NCBI RefSeq assembly: GCF_009729415.1
Contig: NZ_MPKW01000018.1
Span: forward strand, 372,001 to 436,000
Direction: 5' to 3'
Length of the DNA: 64,000 nt
Origin: Mycolicibacterium sp. CBMA 234
GTDB taxonomy: Bacteria; Actinomycetota; Actinomycetes; Mycobacteriales; Mycobacteriaceae
In this document: positions 11,298-19,928 of the stretch, piece after piece
How positions within the stretch are numbered: position 1 is the first letter of the stretch
How the letters are laid out: every line of letters starts with the position of its first letter
Translations under genes and position numbers: made by a program
The notes under the pieces: model-generated
Told to the model about the DNA's origin: nothing
What the model saw: the letters and a program-made list of their open reading frames with translations, nothing else
Databases searched by the model: none

Positions 11298-13517
11298 GTG
11301 GTTGCACTTACCGACTCGCTGGTCCACGTATTAGGTGCGAAATCTGCTGCGCCGCTGGAAGAACACCTCGGCATCCGCACCGTGAACGATCTGCTGCGGC
11401 ACTATCCACGCAAGTACAGCCAAGGCATGACGGTGCTCGGCGAGGACGCCGAACTGCCGGAGGAAGGTGAGCACATCACCTTCGTCGACGTCATCACCAA
11501 GGCGGAGACCCGCTGGACCAACCGGGCGCCGAAGCGGGAATACCTGGTCGTCACGCTGGGGCACCGCAACCCGAAGGTCACCGCGACCTTCTTCAATGCC
11601 AAGTATCTGAAGCACACCCTGGTCGAGGGCACCCGGGTGATGCTGTCCGGAATCGTCGGATTCTACGGACGCACAATGCAATTGACGCACCCGGCGCATC
11701 TGATCCTGAACACCGGGAAGGGCACCAAAGGGTCGCCGGCACTGAAGAAGATCGCCGATGCCTCCGAGAAGATGCACGGCGAACTGCAGATGTCCGCGTT
11801 CGAACGCGAGTATTTCCCGATCTACCCGGCCTGCGCCAAAGTGCAGAGCTGGGACATCTACGCATGCGTCTTGCAGGTGCTCGCCGTGCTGGATCCGATT
11901 CCCGATCCACTGCCGAAATCGATTGTTGCGCAACGGGGTCTGATTTCCGAAGATCAGGCGCTGCGGGACATCCACCTGGGTGAGCGGGAACCGGACCGCG
12001 AACAGGCCAGGGAACGGCTGACTTTCGACGAGGCCGCTGGTCTGCAGTGGGCGCTGGCCGCTCGACGCCACGGCGCACAGTCGCAATCGGGTCCGGTTGC
12101 CGTGGCCGCGGACGACGGCCTCGCGGCCGCGCTGCGTGACCGGTTGCCGTTCGAATTGACGGCGGGCCAAAGCGATGTGCTCAAAGTGGTCTCGGCCGAG
12201 CTGGCCGAGCCGAGGCCCATGAACCGCATGCTGCAGGGCGAGGTCGGTTCGGGCAAGACCATCGTGTCGGTGCTGGCGATGCTGCAAATGGTCGACGCCG
12301 GCTACCAGTGCGCCCTGCTCGCGCCGACGGAAGTGCTTGCGGTGCAACATGCCCGGTCGGTTCGTGACGTGCTGGGCCCGCTGGCTATGGCAGGGCAGTT
12401 GGGCGCACCCGACGGGGCCACGAGCATCGCGCTCCTCACCGGATCCATGACGGCGCAACAGAAGCGACAGGCGCGCGAGGAAGTGGCCAGCGGCCGCGCC
12501 GGCATCGTCATCGGCACCCACGCGCTGCTGCAGGACGCCGTCGAGTTCGACCGGCTGGGCATGGTCGTCGTCGACGAACAGCATCGGTTCGGGGTGGAAC
12601 AGCGAGATCGGTTGCGAGCCAAGGCCCCTGACGGTCTGACGCCGCACCTGCTGGTCATGACGGCCACCCCGATTCCGCGCACTGTCGCACTGACGGTGTA
12701 CGGCGACCTGGAGACCTCGACCATGCGGGAGCTGCCGCGCGGTCGCCAGCCGATCGTTACCAAGACCATCTTCGTGAGCCAGAAGCCGGCCTGGCTCGAC
12801 CGGGCCTGGGAGCGCATCCGCGAAGAGGTCGCCGCCGGACGCCAGGCCTATGTGGTGGCGTCGCGGATCGATGAAAACGACAAGGCCAATGGCGGCGAGA
12901 ACCAGGGTGGCCCGCCGCCGGTGACCGTCGTCGAGCTATACGACAAGCTGCGTGCCGGGCCGCTGAAAGGCGTGAGCCTGGGCCTCATGCACGGCCGGTT
13001 GCCCGGCGACGAGAAAGACGCCGTCATGTCAGCCTTCCGGGCCGGGCAGATCAGTGTGCTGGTGTGTACCACCGTGATCGAAGTCGGCGTCGATGTGCCC
13101 AACTCGACCGTGATGGTGGTGGTCGACGCGGACCGCTTCGGCATCAGCCAGCTGCACCAGCTCCGGGGCCGCATCGGCCGCGGCTCGCACGCCAGCCTCT
13201 GCCTGCTCGCGACGAAGCTCCCGGAGGGCTCGAAGGCCGGGGCCCGCCTGGAGGCGGTCGCCGGCACCCTCGACGGTTTCGAATTGGCCGATTTGGATCT
13301 GCAAGAGCGCCGCGAGGGCGATGTGCTGGGCCTCAACCAGTCTGGACGTGCCGGGCATTTGCGGTTCCTGTCGTTGGCCGATCATCAGGAAGTCATCGAG
13401 TCGGCTCGCACGTTCTGTCAGTCGGCCTATGCGCAGCACCCGGACGATCCGGGGATGACGGCACTGGCGGCACAATTCGTCGAAACCGATCGCGTTGAGT
13501 ACCTGGACAAGGCGTGA
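11298..13517 (+). CDS. recG: ATP-dependent DNA helicase RecG
   Basis: Reverses stalled replication forks and processes Holliday junctions and R-loops. The 739 residues comprise an N-terminal wedge/OB domain (to about residue 250) and two superfamily-2 motor domains. Motifs seen: Walker A GEVGSGKT, DEQHRFG, TATPIPRT and QLRGRIGRG. The GTG start lies 2 nt after the DAK2 stop, and the stop overlaps the next gene's GTG by 4 nt, so the three genes look like one translationally coupled operon. Confidence 0.97.
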   Translation: MVALTDSLVHVLGAKSAAPLEEHLGIRTVNDLLRHYPRKYSQGMTVLGEDAELPEEGEHITFVDVITKAETRWTNRAPKREYLVVTLGHRNPKVTATFFNAKYLKHTLVEGTRVMLSGIVGFYGRTMQLTHPAHLILNTGKGTKGSPALKKIADASEKMHGELQMSAFEREYFPIYPACAKVQSWDIYACVLQVLAVLDPIPDPLPKSIVAQRGLISEDQALRDIHLGEREPDREQARERLTFDEAAGLQWALAARRHGAQSQSGPVAVAADDGLAAALRDRLPFELTAGQSDVLKVVSAELAEPRPMNRMLQGEVGSGKTIVSVLAMLQMVDAGYQCALLAPTEVLAVQHARSVRDVLGPLAMAGQLGAPDGATSIALLTGSMTAQQKRQAREEVASGRAGIVIGTHALLQDAVEFDRLGMVVVDEQHRFGVEQRDRLRAKAPDGLTPHLLVMTATPIPRTVALTVYGDLETSTMRELPRGRQPIVTKTIFVSQKPAWLDRAWERIREEVAAGRQAYVVASRIDENDKANGGENQGGPPPVTVVELYDKLRAGPLKGVSLGLMHGRLPGDEKDAVMSAFRAGQISVLVCTTVIEVGVDVPNSTVMVVVDADRFGISQLHQLRGRIGRGSHASLCLLATKLPEGSKAGARLEAVAGTLDGFELADLDLQERREGDVLGLNQSGRAGHLRFLSLADHQEVIESARTFCQSAYAQHPDDPGMTALAAQFVETDRVEYLDKA

Positions 13518-14221
13518 AACGTCTGCTGTGGCTGGTGGCGGCCGTCGTGCTGGCGGTCGTGGTGGCCATCCAGGTCGGCACAGCCGATGAACCCGCGGCA
13601 GTCGCCGACGGTCCGGACGGCGCCACGGTGCCCACCGTCGCACCCGGCACCGATGTCCTGGCCGGGGTCGCGGAGATTCCCCGTCGGATGCGTGATGGCA
13701 ATTACCGCCGTGCGGCCTTCGGTGAGGCGTGGACCGACGACAACTCGGCGCCCGGCGGTCACAACGGTTGCGACACCCGCAACGACATCCTGAACCGCGA
13801 CCTCACCGACAAGACCAACGTGCCGATCAAGCGCTGCCCGGACGCGGTGCAGACCGGTGTGCTGCACGACCCGTACACCAACGACACCATCGCCTTCACC
13901 CGCGGCGATAAGGTCGGTGCGGCTGTGCAGATCGACCACATCGTGCCCCTGGCGCTGGCCTGGGACCTCGGGGCCAAGGACTGGAATGACGAGCTTCGGC
14001 TCCGATTTGCTAATGACCCCGCGAATCTGCTTGCGGTATCGGGGAAGTCGAACCAGGACAAGGGGGACAAGCAGCCCGCGGACTGGATGCCGCCGAACCA
14101 CGGCTTCTGGTGTCAGTACGCCATGCAGTACATCGCGGTGCTGCGCGGCTACGGCTTGCCGGTCGACGCGCCCTCAGTTCCCGTGCTCCGCGACGCCGCG
14201 GGCACTTGCCCGAAGGGCTAA
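13514..14221 (+). CDS. Exported HNH-type nuclease-like protein (DUF1524/GmrSD family)
   Basis: 235 residues with an N-terminal hydrophobic segment (residues 3-22, LLWLVAAVVLAVVVAIQVG) that should export or anchor it. The later part has the HNH-like core of secreted actinobacterial nucleases: QIDHIVPLALAWDLG, then FANDPANLLAV and SNQDKGDKQPADWMPP. Five cysteines after the signal could form disulfides. Homologous to M. tuberculosis Rv2972c. Nuclease activity is inferred from the HNH-like motif and is untested. The GTG overlaps the recG stop (GTGA), implying translational coupling with recG. Confidence 0.82.
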   Translation: MKRLLWLVAAVVLAVVVAIQVGTADEPAAVADGPDGATVPTVAPGTDVLAGVAEIPRRMRDGNYRRAAFGEAWTDDNSAPGGHNGCDTRNDILNRDLTDKTNVPIKRCPDAVQTGVLHDPYTNDTIAFTRGDKVGAAVQIDHIVPLALAWDLGAKDWNDELRLRFANDPANLLAVSGKSNQDKGDKQPADWMPPNHGFWCQYAMQYIAVLRGYGLPVDAPSVPVLRDAAGTCPKG

Positions 14222-14225
14222 CTGC

Positions 14226-14283
14226 CGAGCAGACACAAATGTCCCGTGACACGCGGTATCTCGGGGACATTTGCGTCTGCTCG
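14226..14283 (+). terminator. CAGACrCAAA-family hairpin after the HNH gene
   Basis: A 20-nt arm (14226-14245, starting CGAGCAGACACAAATG) pairs with 14264-14283 with one A-C mismatch and an 18-nt loop. It starts 5 nt after the stop codon. It shares the outer CGAGCAGACrCAAA with hairpins at 15493-15540 and 35837-35885. A role in ending or processing the mRNA is inferred. Confidence 0.6.
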
Positions 14284-14689
14284 CGGGGGTTATGGCAAAG
14301 GACGGCGCCCGCAGATCGCGGCTATTGACCGTACGGCGACCGTGACCGCGCAGTTACGTGGACGTGATCGTCAGGATATAACCGAATTTCGGCGCTTTTG
14401 TTGCCCGTCCGGATAACGCTGCATAACAATCGGTGCTGTGTTGTTTGCTGGCAGGCTGCAGGGTGGCGATACCGCTAATTTTGGCGTGGTCGGTGGCGGT
14501 AGGGTAGGTATTAGTTGCTGAGCTACTTACGTCCCGGTAATTAACACCTACTCCTATCTTTAGCGAACACGACGAAATTACCGATAGTGGCGCACCTGAA
14601 TTTAGGTGTAAGAATACCGCCGATTTAGCAACCGGTCGGTATTGCGCCGCGGTCGGATGTCGAATTCGCTCCTGCCGTCGTGGGCGTTA
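14284..14689. other. AT-richer intergenic region
   Basis: About 400 nt with no convincing gene and visibly more A/T than its surroundings (for example TTAATTAC and CTAATTTTGG patches). It holds one possible hairpin for the minus-strand gene at 14690: AATACCG at 14613-14619 with CGGTATT at 14637-14643, extendable with a one-base bulge, about 47 nt past that stop. A minor palindrome, CACCT-N6-AGGTG, is at 14593-14608. No RNA gene recognised. Confidence 0.5.
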
Positions 14690-15280
14690 CTAGTGGGGTC
14701 CAAAAAGGGTCAAAAAAGTGCCGTTGAGTGCGCCGGCGAGGGTGTTGACGGTGCCGTTGAGGCCGCCGGCCACGGTCAGGGTGGTGTCGTGGACTCCGCC
14801 GGCGACGGTCAGGGTGGTGTCGTGGACTCCGCCGGCCACGGTCAGGGTGCTGTCGTGGACTCCGCCGGCGACAGTCAGGGAGCTGTCGTGGAGCCCGCCG
14901 GCCACGGTCTTGGTGGTGCCGTCAAGTGCGCCGGCGAGGGTCTGGACGGTGTCGTTTATCGGGTTGCCCGAGCCTGCTGCGCTCGGCGTGGCTGCGGCCG
15001 CCTTCGGGGTGGCTGCGGCTACTTTCGGCGTGGCCGCCGCGGCTTTCGGGGTGGCTGCGGCTGCCTTCGGGGCGCTGGATGATTTGGCCGAACCAGCACT
15101 TGCCGTAGTGCTGTGGGTAGTGCTTCCTGAATGGGATTTGTCGGCATACGCCGTGCCGGTGGCGCCGGTAATTATTAGTGCGCCCAGCCCCATTGTTGCG
15201 GCGCCTATTGCCAAACGACGGGAGATACCGACTATTGTCGATATCGTTAATTCTGATGTGCTACCAAATGGATGAGCCAT
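14690..15280 (-). CDS. Secreted repeat protein, unknown function
   Basis: 196 residues; I do not recognise a family. A signal peptide runs to about residue 46 (twin Arg at 21-22, hydrophobic core, AYA cleavage site before DKSH). Then a Ser/Thr-rich stretch is followed by four PKAAAAT-like heptads (residues 71-98) and seven tandem 11-residue units (114-190) with consensus TVAGGVHDTTL. It ends TLFGPH. The Lys/Ala/Pro heptads recall the low-complexity tails of mycobacterial adhesins such as HBHA, but this is only compositional. Start ATG 15280 has GGGGG about 9 nt upstream. Both flanks are AT-rich intergenic DNA, so it stands alone. Confidence 0.8.
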   Translation of the reverse strand: MAHPFGSTSELTISTIVGISRRLAIGAATMGLGALIITGATGTAYADKSHSGSTTHSTTASAGSAKSSSAPKAAAATPKAAAATPKVAAATPKAAAATPSAAGSGNPINDTVQTLAGALDGTTKTVAGGLHDSSLTVAGGVHDSTLTVAGGVHDTTLTVAGGVHDTTLTVAGGLNGTVNTLAGALNGTFLTLFGPH

Positions 15281-15492
15281 TTTGTTGAACCCCCTACTTT
15301 GGTGCTGCCTGGTTGCGACGGATTAAAGGACGCAATATCAAATTAACGTACCGGGCGTAATCGGGGGACAGTTAATACAAATGAATTGCTGCGTGTTGCG
15401 CGACAATCGACACACGCGGCGCACTGGACACATCTGTGACAGGCGACTGTCGGTGGTAGCCGCCGCGCATTCGCGGGCATCGTCAGCGCCAA

Positions 15493-15540
15493 ACACAAAT
15501 GGTCGTCCTCCCTGATGGGAGAACGACCATTTGTGTCTGA
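15493..15540 (-). terminator. CAGACrCAAA-family hairpin after the aldo-keto reductase
   Basis: 20-nt arms (15493-15512 and 15517-15536) with one mismatch and a 4-nt TGAT loop. On the minus strand the element begins TCAGACACAAATGG, 24 nt after the reductase stop codon, so the shared motif is again on the arm nearest the gene. Confidence 0.65.
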
Positions 15541-15563
15541 ATCAGATGAAACCGCTGGCGGCT

Positions 15564-16400
15564 CTAGATGCCGGTGTAGGTGGCGGGGTCCGGGCGGTAG
15601 CGGGTGCCATTGTCGAGACTGTCCAAGGCCGCGACATGCTCGGCGGCCAGCTCGAACCCGAACACGTCCAGGTTCTCGGCGATGCGCTCCGGCGACGACG
15701 AGCGTGGGATGACCGAGTTGCCCAGCTGCAGGCTCCAGCGGATCAGCACCTGTGCCGGGGTCTTGCCGTACTCACCGGCGACCGACGTCACCGTCGGGTT
15801 GCTCAGGAGGGCGCCGACACCCAGTGGGCTGTAGGCCTGCGTGACGATGCCTCGCTCAGCGTGCACCGCACGCAGCGCCGACTGGTTGAGCAGCGGGTGC
15901 AGCTCGATCTGGTTGACCACCGGGCTGACGTAGCTCAGGTCGATGATGGTGGACAGATCCTCGTCGGAGAAGTTGCAGACGCCGATGGACTTGGCGCTGC
16001 CATCGTTGTGCACCTTGATCAGGGCGCCCCAGCTGTCCACGTACTTGCTGATGTCACCGGCGGGCCAGTGGATCATGTACAGATCCACGTACTCCAGACC
16101 GAGCTTGTCCAGGCTGACCTTGATGGCGTCCTGGCCGGCCTGGAAGCCCTGGTCGGCGTTGGCCAGCTTGGTGGTCACGAAGATCTCGGCGCGCGGGATA
16201 CCGGATGCGGCGATGGCCCGGCCGACGGCTTCTTCGTTGCCGTAGACGGCTGCGGTGTCGATCAGTCGGACGCCCATTTCGAGCGCGGCCGAGACGGCAC
16301 GCTCGGTGTCGGCGTCCGACAGTTCTGCGACACCGAGGCCGAGTGCCGGCATCGTGTTGTCGTCGTGGAGCGCCACATTGGGGATCTCTGCGGAGGCCAT
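15564..16400 (-). CDS. Aldo-keto reductase (Rv2971 orthologue)
   Basis: NADPH-dependent carbonyl reductase with a TIM-barrel fold, 278 residues. Seen: GLGVAELSD near the N terminus, the catalytic Asp/Tyr segment [11 protein letters not shown], the active-site His in [17 protein letters not shown] and the cofactor loop [14 protein letters not shown]. It closely matches M. tuberculosis Rv2971; members of the family reduce dicarbonyls such as methylglyoxal, so detoxification is a reasonable role. It lies 5 nt downstream of a second paralogue on the same strand, probably one transcript ended by the hairpin at 15493-15540. Confidence 0.92.
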   Translation of the reverse strand: MASAEIPNVALHDDNTMPALGLGVAELSDADTERAVSAALEMGVRLIDTAAVYGNEEAVGRAIAASGIPRAEIFVTTKLANADQGFQAGQDAIKVSLDKLGLEYVDLYMIHWPAGDISKYVDSWGALIKVHNDGSAKSIGVCNFSDEDLSTIIDLSYVSPVVNQIELHPLLNQSALRAVHAERGIVTQAYSPLGVGALLSNPTVTSVAGEYGKTPAQVLIRWSLQLGNSVIPRSSSPERIAENLDVFGFELAAEHVAALDSLDNGTRYRPDPATYTGI

Positions 16401-16405
16401 GTCAC

Positions 16406-17254
16406 CTAACCTGTGAAGTTGAATGTGCGTGGATCGGGGCCCAGGCGGGTGCCGTTGTCGAGGGTCGCGATGGACGCCATGTCCGCTTCGCTCAGCTCGA
16501 AATCAAACACGTCGAAATTGCTCGCAATCCGGTCTGGGTTCACTGATTTCGGGATGACGATATTACCCAGCTGGATATGCCACCTAATCAGTACCTGCGC
16601 AGGAGTTTTTCCGTGTCGCTCGGCGACGGATGTGACCGTCGGGTCCTGGAGCAGCGAACCCTGGCCCAGAGGGCTCCAGGCCTCAGTCGCAATGCCGTAC
16701 CGCTTATGGGTTTCGCGCAACTCGGCCTGGGGGAGTCGTGGGTGCAACTCGATCTGATTGACCGCCGGCACGATCCCGGTGGCGTCGATCAGCAGTTTGA
16801 GGTGCTCGGGTTCGAAGTTGCTGACCCCGATCGAGCGGATCAGGCCCTGGTCACGCAGGTGGGCGAAGGCCTTGAAGGTGTCGATGAACAGGTTCTGCGC
16901 GGGCGTCGGCCAATGGACCAAGTAAAGGTCCAGGTACTCCAGGCCCAACCGCTTCATGCTGGCGTCGAAGGCGGCGAGGGTCTTTTCGTAGCCCTGTTCG
17001 GAGTTCCACAGCTTGGTGACGACGTAGACGTCTTCGCGCGGCACCCTGGACGCAGCCAGGCCGCGGCCGACTTCGGTTTCGTTGCGGTACACCGCCGCGG
17101 TGTCGATATGGCGGTATCCGGCGTGCAATGCTGCGATGACGGCGCGTTCGGTGTCCTCGGCAGGCGTTTGAAACACCCCGAGCCCGACAACGGGGATAGA
17201 CGTACCGTCATTGAGCATCATCGTTGTATTCGGAGCACCTGAAGGATCAGCCAT
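16406..17254 (-). CDS. Aldo-keto reductase, second copy
   Basis: A 282-residue paralogue of the downstream reductase, with [11 protein letters not shown] (catalytic Asp/Tyr), YLVHWPTP (His), [11 protein letters not shown] and [14 protein letters not shown] for NADPH. It belongs to the AKR5-like 2,5-diketo-gluconate reductase group; the physiological substrate is unknown. The start is uncertain: ATG 17254 aligns with the length of Rv2971's N terminus but shares two bases with the divergent lipN ATG, while ATG 17221 or 17218 would avoid the clash. Not a single strong Shine-Dalgarno is seen for either. Confidence 0.88.
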   Translation of the reverse strand: MADPSGAPNTTMMLNDGTSIPVVGLGVFQTPAEDTERAVIAALHAGYRHIDTAAVYRNETEVGRGLAASRVPREDVYVVTKLWNSEQGYEKTLAAFDASMKRLGLEYLDLYLVHWPTPAQNLFIDTFKAFAHLRDQGLIRSIGVSNFEPEHLKLLIDATGIVPAVNQIELHPRLPQAELRETHKRYGIATEAWSPLGQGSLLQDPTVTSVAERHGKTPAQVLIRWHIQLGNIVIPKSVNPDRIASNFDVFDFELSEADMASIATLDNGTRLGPDPRTFNFTG

Positions 17255-18404
17255 GACCATGAGCATGCCAGGCGATGCTGTGCAGACCCCGGCCACGAGC
17301 GCCGCCGGATTGACTGTGCGCCCGCAGCATCCGGTCGCGGGGCGGCCCAGCCGATTGCGATTGGCGGTCATGACCAAGGTCGGCGGCGTCGCGTTGCGAC
17401 TGCTGCCCAAGATCCCCGATCGGGTGAAGCGGATGCTGCTCGGCGGACGCCGCGTCACCATCGACGGCAACACCCTGGACACCACCCTGCAGCTGATGCT
17501 GATGGCGCAGAATTCGGCCCATGCCGGCGGCCTGGTCGCCAGCAGTGACATCGATGTCGCGCGGGTCCAGCTGATGAAGCTGTCGCAGTACCTGGATCCC
17601 GCCGTCGCGGTGACAACGGCCGACATCACCATCCCCGGTCCGGCCGGGCCACTGCGTGCGCGGCACTATCAGCCCGATGTCACCGGAACTGCCCCGATGC
17701 TGGTCTTCTTCCACGGCGGCGGATTCGTCGTCGGGGGCATCGAGTCGCATGACGGGCTGTGCCGCTTGATCTGTCGCGACGCCGGAGTCCACGTCGTGTC
17801 CGTCGAATACCGGCTGGCCCCCGAACATCCAGCGCCGGCCGCCGCCGACGACTGCTACGCGACGTATCTGTGGTGTGTCGAGAACGCCACCCGCCTCGGT
17901 GCGGATCCGGCGAAGATCGCCGTCGGTGGCGACAGCGCCGGTGGCAACCTGGCGGCGGTTGTCTCCCTGCTGGCCCGCGACAACCACGCGCCGCTGCCGG
18001 TCCTGCAGTTCCTGATGTACCCGGTGACCACGTTCGCCGGGGACACCCGGTCGAAGGTGCTGTTCGCCGAGGGGTACTTCCTCAGCAAGATCGACATGGA
18101 CTGGTTCAGGGCGAACTACCTGGCGGAATCGGCGCTGGGCCCCGAAGACCCTCGGGTGTCGCCGCTGCTGGCCGACGATCTGTCGGGGCTGCCACCAGCG
18201 CTGGTGCTCACCGGCGGCTTCGACCCGCTGCGTGATGAAGGTGAGGCCTACGCCGCCGCGTTGGCCACGGCCGGCGTTCCAGTCGATCACCGCAGGTACG
18301 GTTCTCTGGTCCATGCCTTCGGCAATTTCTTCCCGCTCGGCGGCGACAGTGCCACCGCGGCCGCCGACTTCGTCTCGGCGTTTCGGGCCCACCTCACCCG
18401 CTGA
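17253..18404 (+). CDS. lipN: Carboxylesterase/lipase LipN, HSL family
   Basis: An alpha/beta hydrolase of the hormone-sensitive-lipase family, 383 residues. It has the oxyanion motif HGGGFVVGG, the nucleophile elbow GDSAGG, the Asp-bearing GFDPLRDEG and the His in LVHAFGNF. Colinear with M. tuberculosis LipN (376 residues), which hydrolyses short-chain esters. No signal peptide is evident. ATG 17253 is preferred because GAAGGA lies 7 nt upstream; an earlier in-frame start at 17211 would overlap the divergent reductase. Confidence 0.92.
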   Translation: MTMSMPGDAVQTPATSAAGLTVRPQHPVAGRPSRLRLAVMTKVGGVALRLLPKIPDRVKRMLLGGRRVTIDGNTLDTTLQLMLMAQNSAHAGGLVASSDIDVARVQLMKLSQYLDPAVAVTTADITIPGPAGPLRARHYQPDVTGTAPMLVFFHGGGFVVGGIESHDGLCRLICRDAGVHVVSVEYRLAPEHPAPAAADDCYATYLWCVENATRLGADPAKIAVGGDSAGGNLAAVVSLLARDNHAPLPVLQFLMYPVTTFAGDTRSKVLFAEGYFLSKIDMDWFRANYLAESALGPEDPRVSPLLADDLSGLPPALVLTGGFDPLRDEGEAYAAALATAGVPVDHRRYGSLVHAFGNFFPLGGDSATAAADFVSAFRAHLTR

Positions 18405-18439
18405 GGCACGGGTCCGGCTGACCATGCGGCAGGCGTCGG

Positions 18440-18445
18440 TACCCT
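18440..18445 (+). promoter_or_regulatory. Candidate -10 box for the dsbA-vkor pair
   Basis: TACCCT (TANNNT) ends 7 nt before the GTG start of the DsbA-like gene, with no Shine-Dalgarno between, fitting a leaderless mRNA. Confidence 0.45.
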
Positions 18446-18452
18446 TGACGCC

Positions 18453-19292
18453 GTGCCGTCGAAATCGTCGAAGTCATCGAAGAACGCCAGCTACGACCTG
18501 AAGGCCGCGGATCGCAAGCGGGACTGGGTCGTCAAGGGCGGGCTGACCGCGCTTGTCATCGTTTTCGCGGTGGCCCTGGTGGCGTACATCGTGACGAACG
18601 GCAAGCCGAAGGCGGACCCGCACCAGGTGAAGGCAGTCCAGCTCGCGGCCAGCAACGTCGTCACCAAGCCCGGCACCAAGGACCCGAAGGTCACGCTGAC
18701 CATTTACGAAGACTTCCTGTGCCCGATCTGCGGCGTCTTCGAGAAGACCTACGGCCCGACCATCTCCAAGCTGGTCGACAACGGCGACATCGCCGTGGAA
18801 TACAACATCGTCTCGATCATCGGCCGCGGCGACGTGAAGTCGTACTCGACCCGTGCCGGCGCCATGGCGTACTGCGTCGCTGACGAGAACAAGGACGCGT
18901 TCCGCCGCTTCCACGGGGCGCTGTACGCCAACCAGCCCGAAGAGACCGCGACCAGTTTCCCGGACAACGCCAAGCTCCTGGAGTACGCGCGTCAGTCCGG
19001 TGTCCCGGTCGGTCCCAACGATCCGCTCACCAAGTGCGTCGACAACGGCGTCTACAGCGAGATGGTCAACAACATGGCCCACAACGCGCAGATCCAGGGC
19101 ACTCCGACCATCAAGATCAACGGCGCGGACACCAGCCTCGTCCCGAACGGCGATCCGAACAGCCTGATCGAGAAGATCAAGGCCATCGCACCCGATCTGC
19201 CGAACCTCACCGCCGTGCCGGCTGCCCCGGCTCCGGCAGCTCCGGCTCCGGGCGCTCCGGCACCGCAGCCTGCTCCGGCGCCGCACCCGTGA
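18453..19292 (+). CDS. Membrane-anchored DsbA-like thiol oxidoreductase
   Basis: 279 residues: a cytoplasmic Lys/Ser-rich tail, one transmembrane segment (about 29-48), an exported thioredoxin-fold domain with the catalytic pair Cys89-Pro-Ile-Cys92, and the cis-Pro loop QGTPTIKING near residue 220. A Pro/Ala tail of about 30 residues ends it. It is the homologue of M. tuberculosis Rv2969c (DsbA), which introduces disulfides into exported proteins and is reoxidised by VKOR. The VKOR gene overlaps its stop codon by 4 nt, confirming the pair. Confidence 0.93.
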   Translation: MPSKSSKSSKNASYDLKAADRKRDWVVKGGLTALVIVFAVALVAYIVTNGKPKADPHQVKAVQLAASNVVTKPGTKDPKVTLTIYEDFLCPICGVFEKTYGPTISKLVDNGDIAVEYNIVSIIGRGDVKSYSTRAGAMAYCVADENKDAFRRFHGALYANQPEETATSFPDNAKLLEYARQSGVPVGPNDPLTKCVDNGVYSEMVNNMAHNAQIQGTPTIKINGADTSLVPNGDPNSLIEKIKAIAPDLPNLTAVPAAPAPAAPAPGAPAPQPAPAPHP

Positions 19293-19894
19293 CCGACGTA
19301 GAGACGTCGCAGCGGCGGGTCGGGGTAGCGGTCAGCCGCCCCGCCGCCGTCTGGATTCTGCTCGCCGGCATCATCGGCGAGATCGCCGCGTTCGTCCTGA
19401 CGGTCGAGAAGATCCGGCAGATGCAGAACCCGTCCTACGTCCCGTCGTGCAGCATCAACCCGGTGCTGTCCTGCGGGTCGGTGATGCTGACCAAGCAGGC
19501 CTCGCTGTTCGGGTTCCCGAACCCGCTGATCGGCATCGCGGGCTTCAGCGTCGTCATCGTGACGGGCGCGCTGGCGGTGGCTGGCACCCGGCTGCCGCGG
19601 TGGTACTGGGCCGGCCTGACCGGTGGCACGCTGCTGGGTGCGGTGTTCGTGCACTGGCTGATCTACGAGAGCTTGTACGAGATCGGCGCGCTGTGCCCGT
19701 ACTGCATGGTGGTTTGGGTCATCACCATGGCGCTGCTGGCCGTGGTGGCGCCAATTGCGTTGCGGCCCTTGGCCGACAACAAATTGGCGCACGCCCTGTA
19801 CCAGTGGCGATGGCCGCTGTACGCCCTGTGGATCACAGCGATTGCACTGCTGATTCTTGACCGGTTCTGGAGCTATTGGTCGACCCTTATCTAA
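19289..19894 (+). CDS. VKOR-family disulfide bond regenerating enzyme
   Basis: 201 residues, integral membrane with about four or five hydrophobic helices. The redox centres are visible: the loop pair in SCSINPVLSCGS and the quinone-side CxxC in ALCPYCMVVW. Homologue of Rv2968c, the mycobacterial substitute for DsbB; it reoxidises DsbA and passes electrons to menaquinone. GTG 19289 overlaps the dsbA stop as GTGA. This replaces a longer open frame beginning inside dsbA. Confidence 0.93.
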   Translation: MTDVETSQRRVGVAVSRPAAVWILLAGIIGEIAAFVLTVEKIRQMQNPSYVPSCSINPVLSCGSVMLTKQASLFGFPNPLIGIAGFSVVIVTGALAVAGTRLPRWYWAGLTGGTLLGAVFVHWLIYESLYEIGALCPYCMVVWVITMALLAVVAPIALRPLADNKLAHALYQWRWPLYALWITAIALLILDRFWSYWSTLI

Positions 19895-19916
19895 CGCACC
19901 AACTAGCCAGACCGGC

Positions 19917-19922
19917 TAGGGT
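19917..19922 (+). promoter_or_regulatory. Candidate -10 box for pyc
   Basis: TAGGGT ends 6 nt before the GTG start of pyruvate carboxylase, the spacing at which mycobacterial transcripts begin at the start codon itself. Confidence 0.5.
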
Positions 19923-19928
19923 CACTGG

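Noticed and set aside
9538..11307. A 589-codon open frame on the minus strand
   Set aside because: Antisense to the DAK2-type gene; low-complexity composition and no recognisable domain.
14718..15275. A 185-codon plus-strand frame opposite the repeat protein
   Set aside because: It is repetitive only because the minus-strand gene is; the minus frame has a signal peptide and ribosome site.
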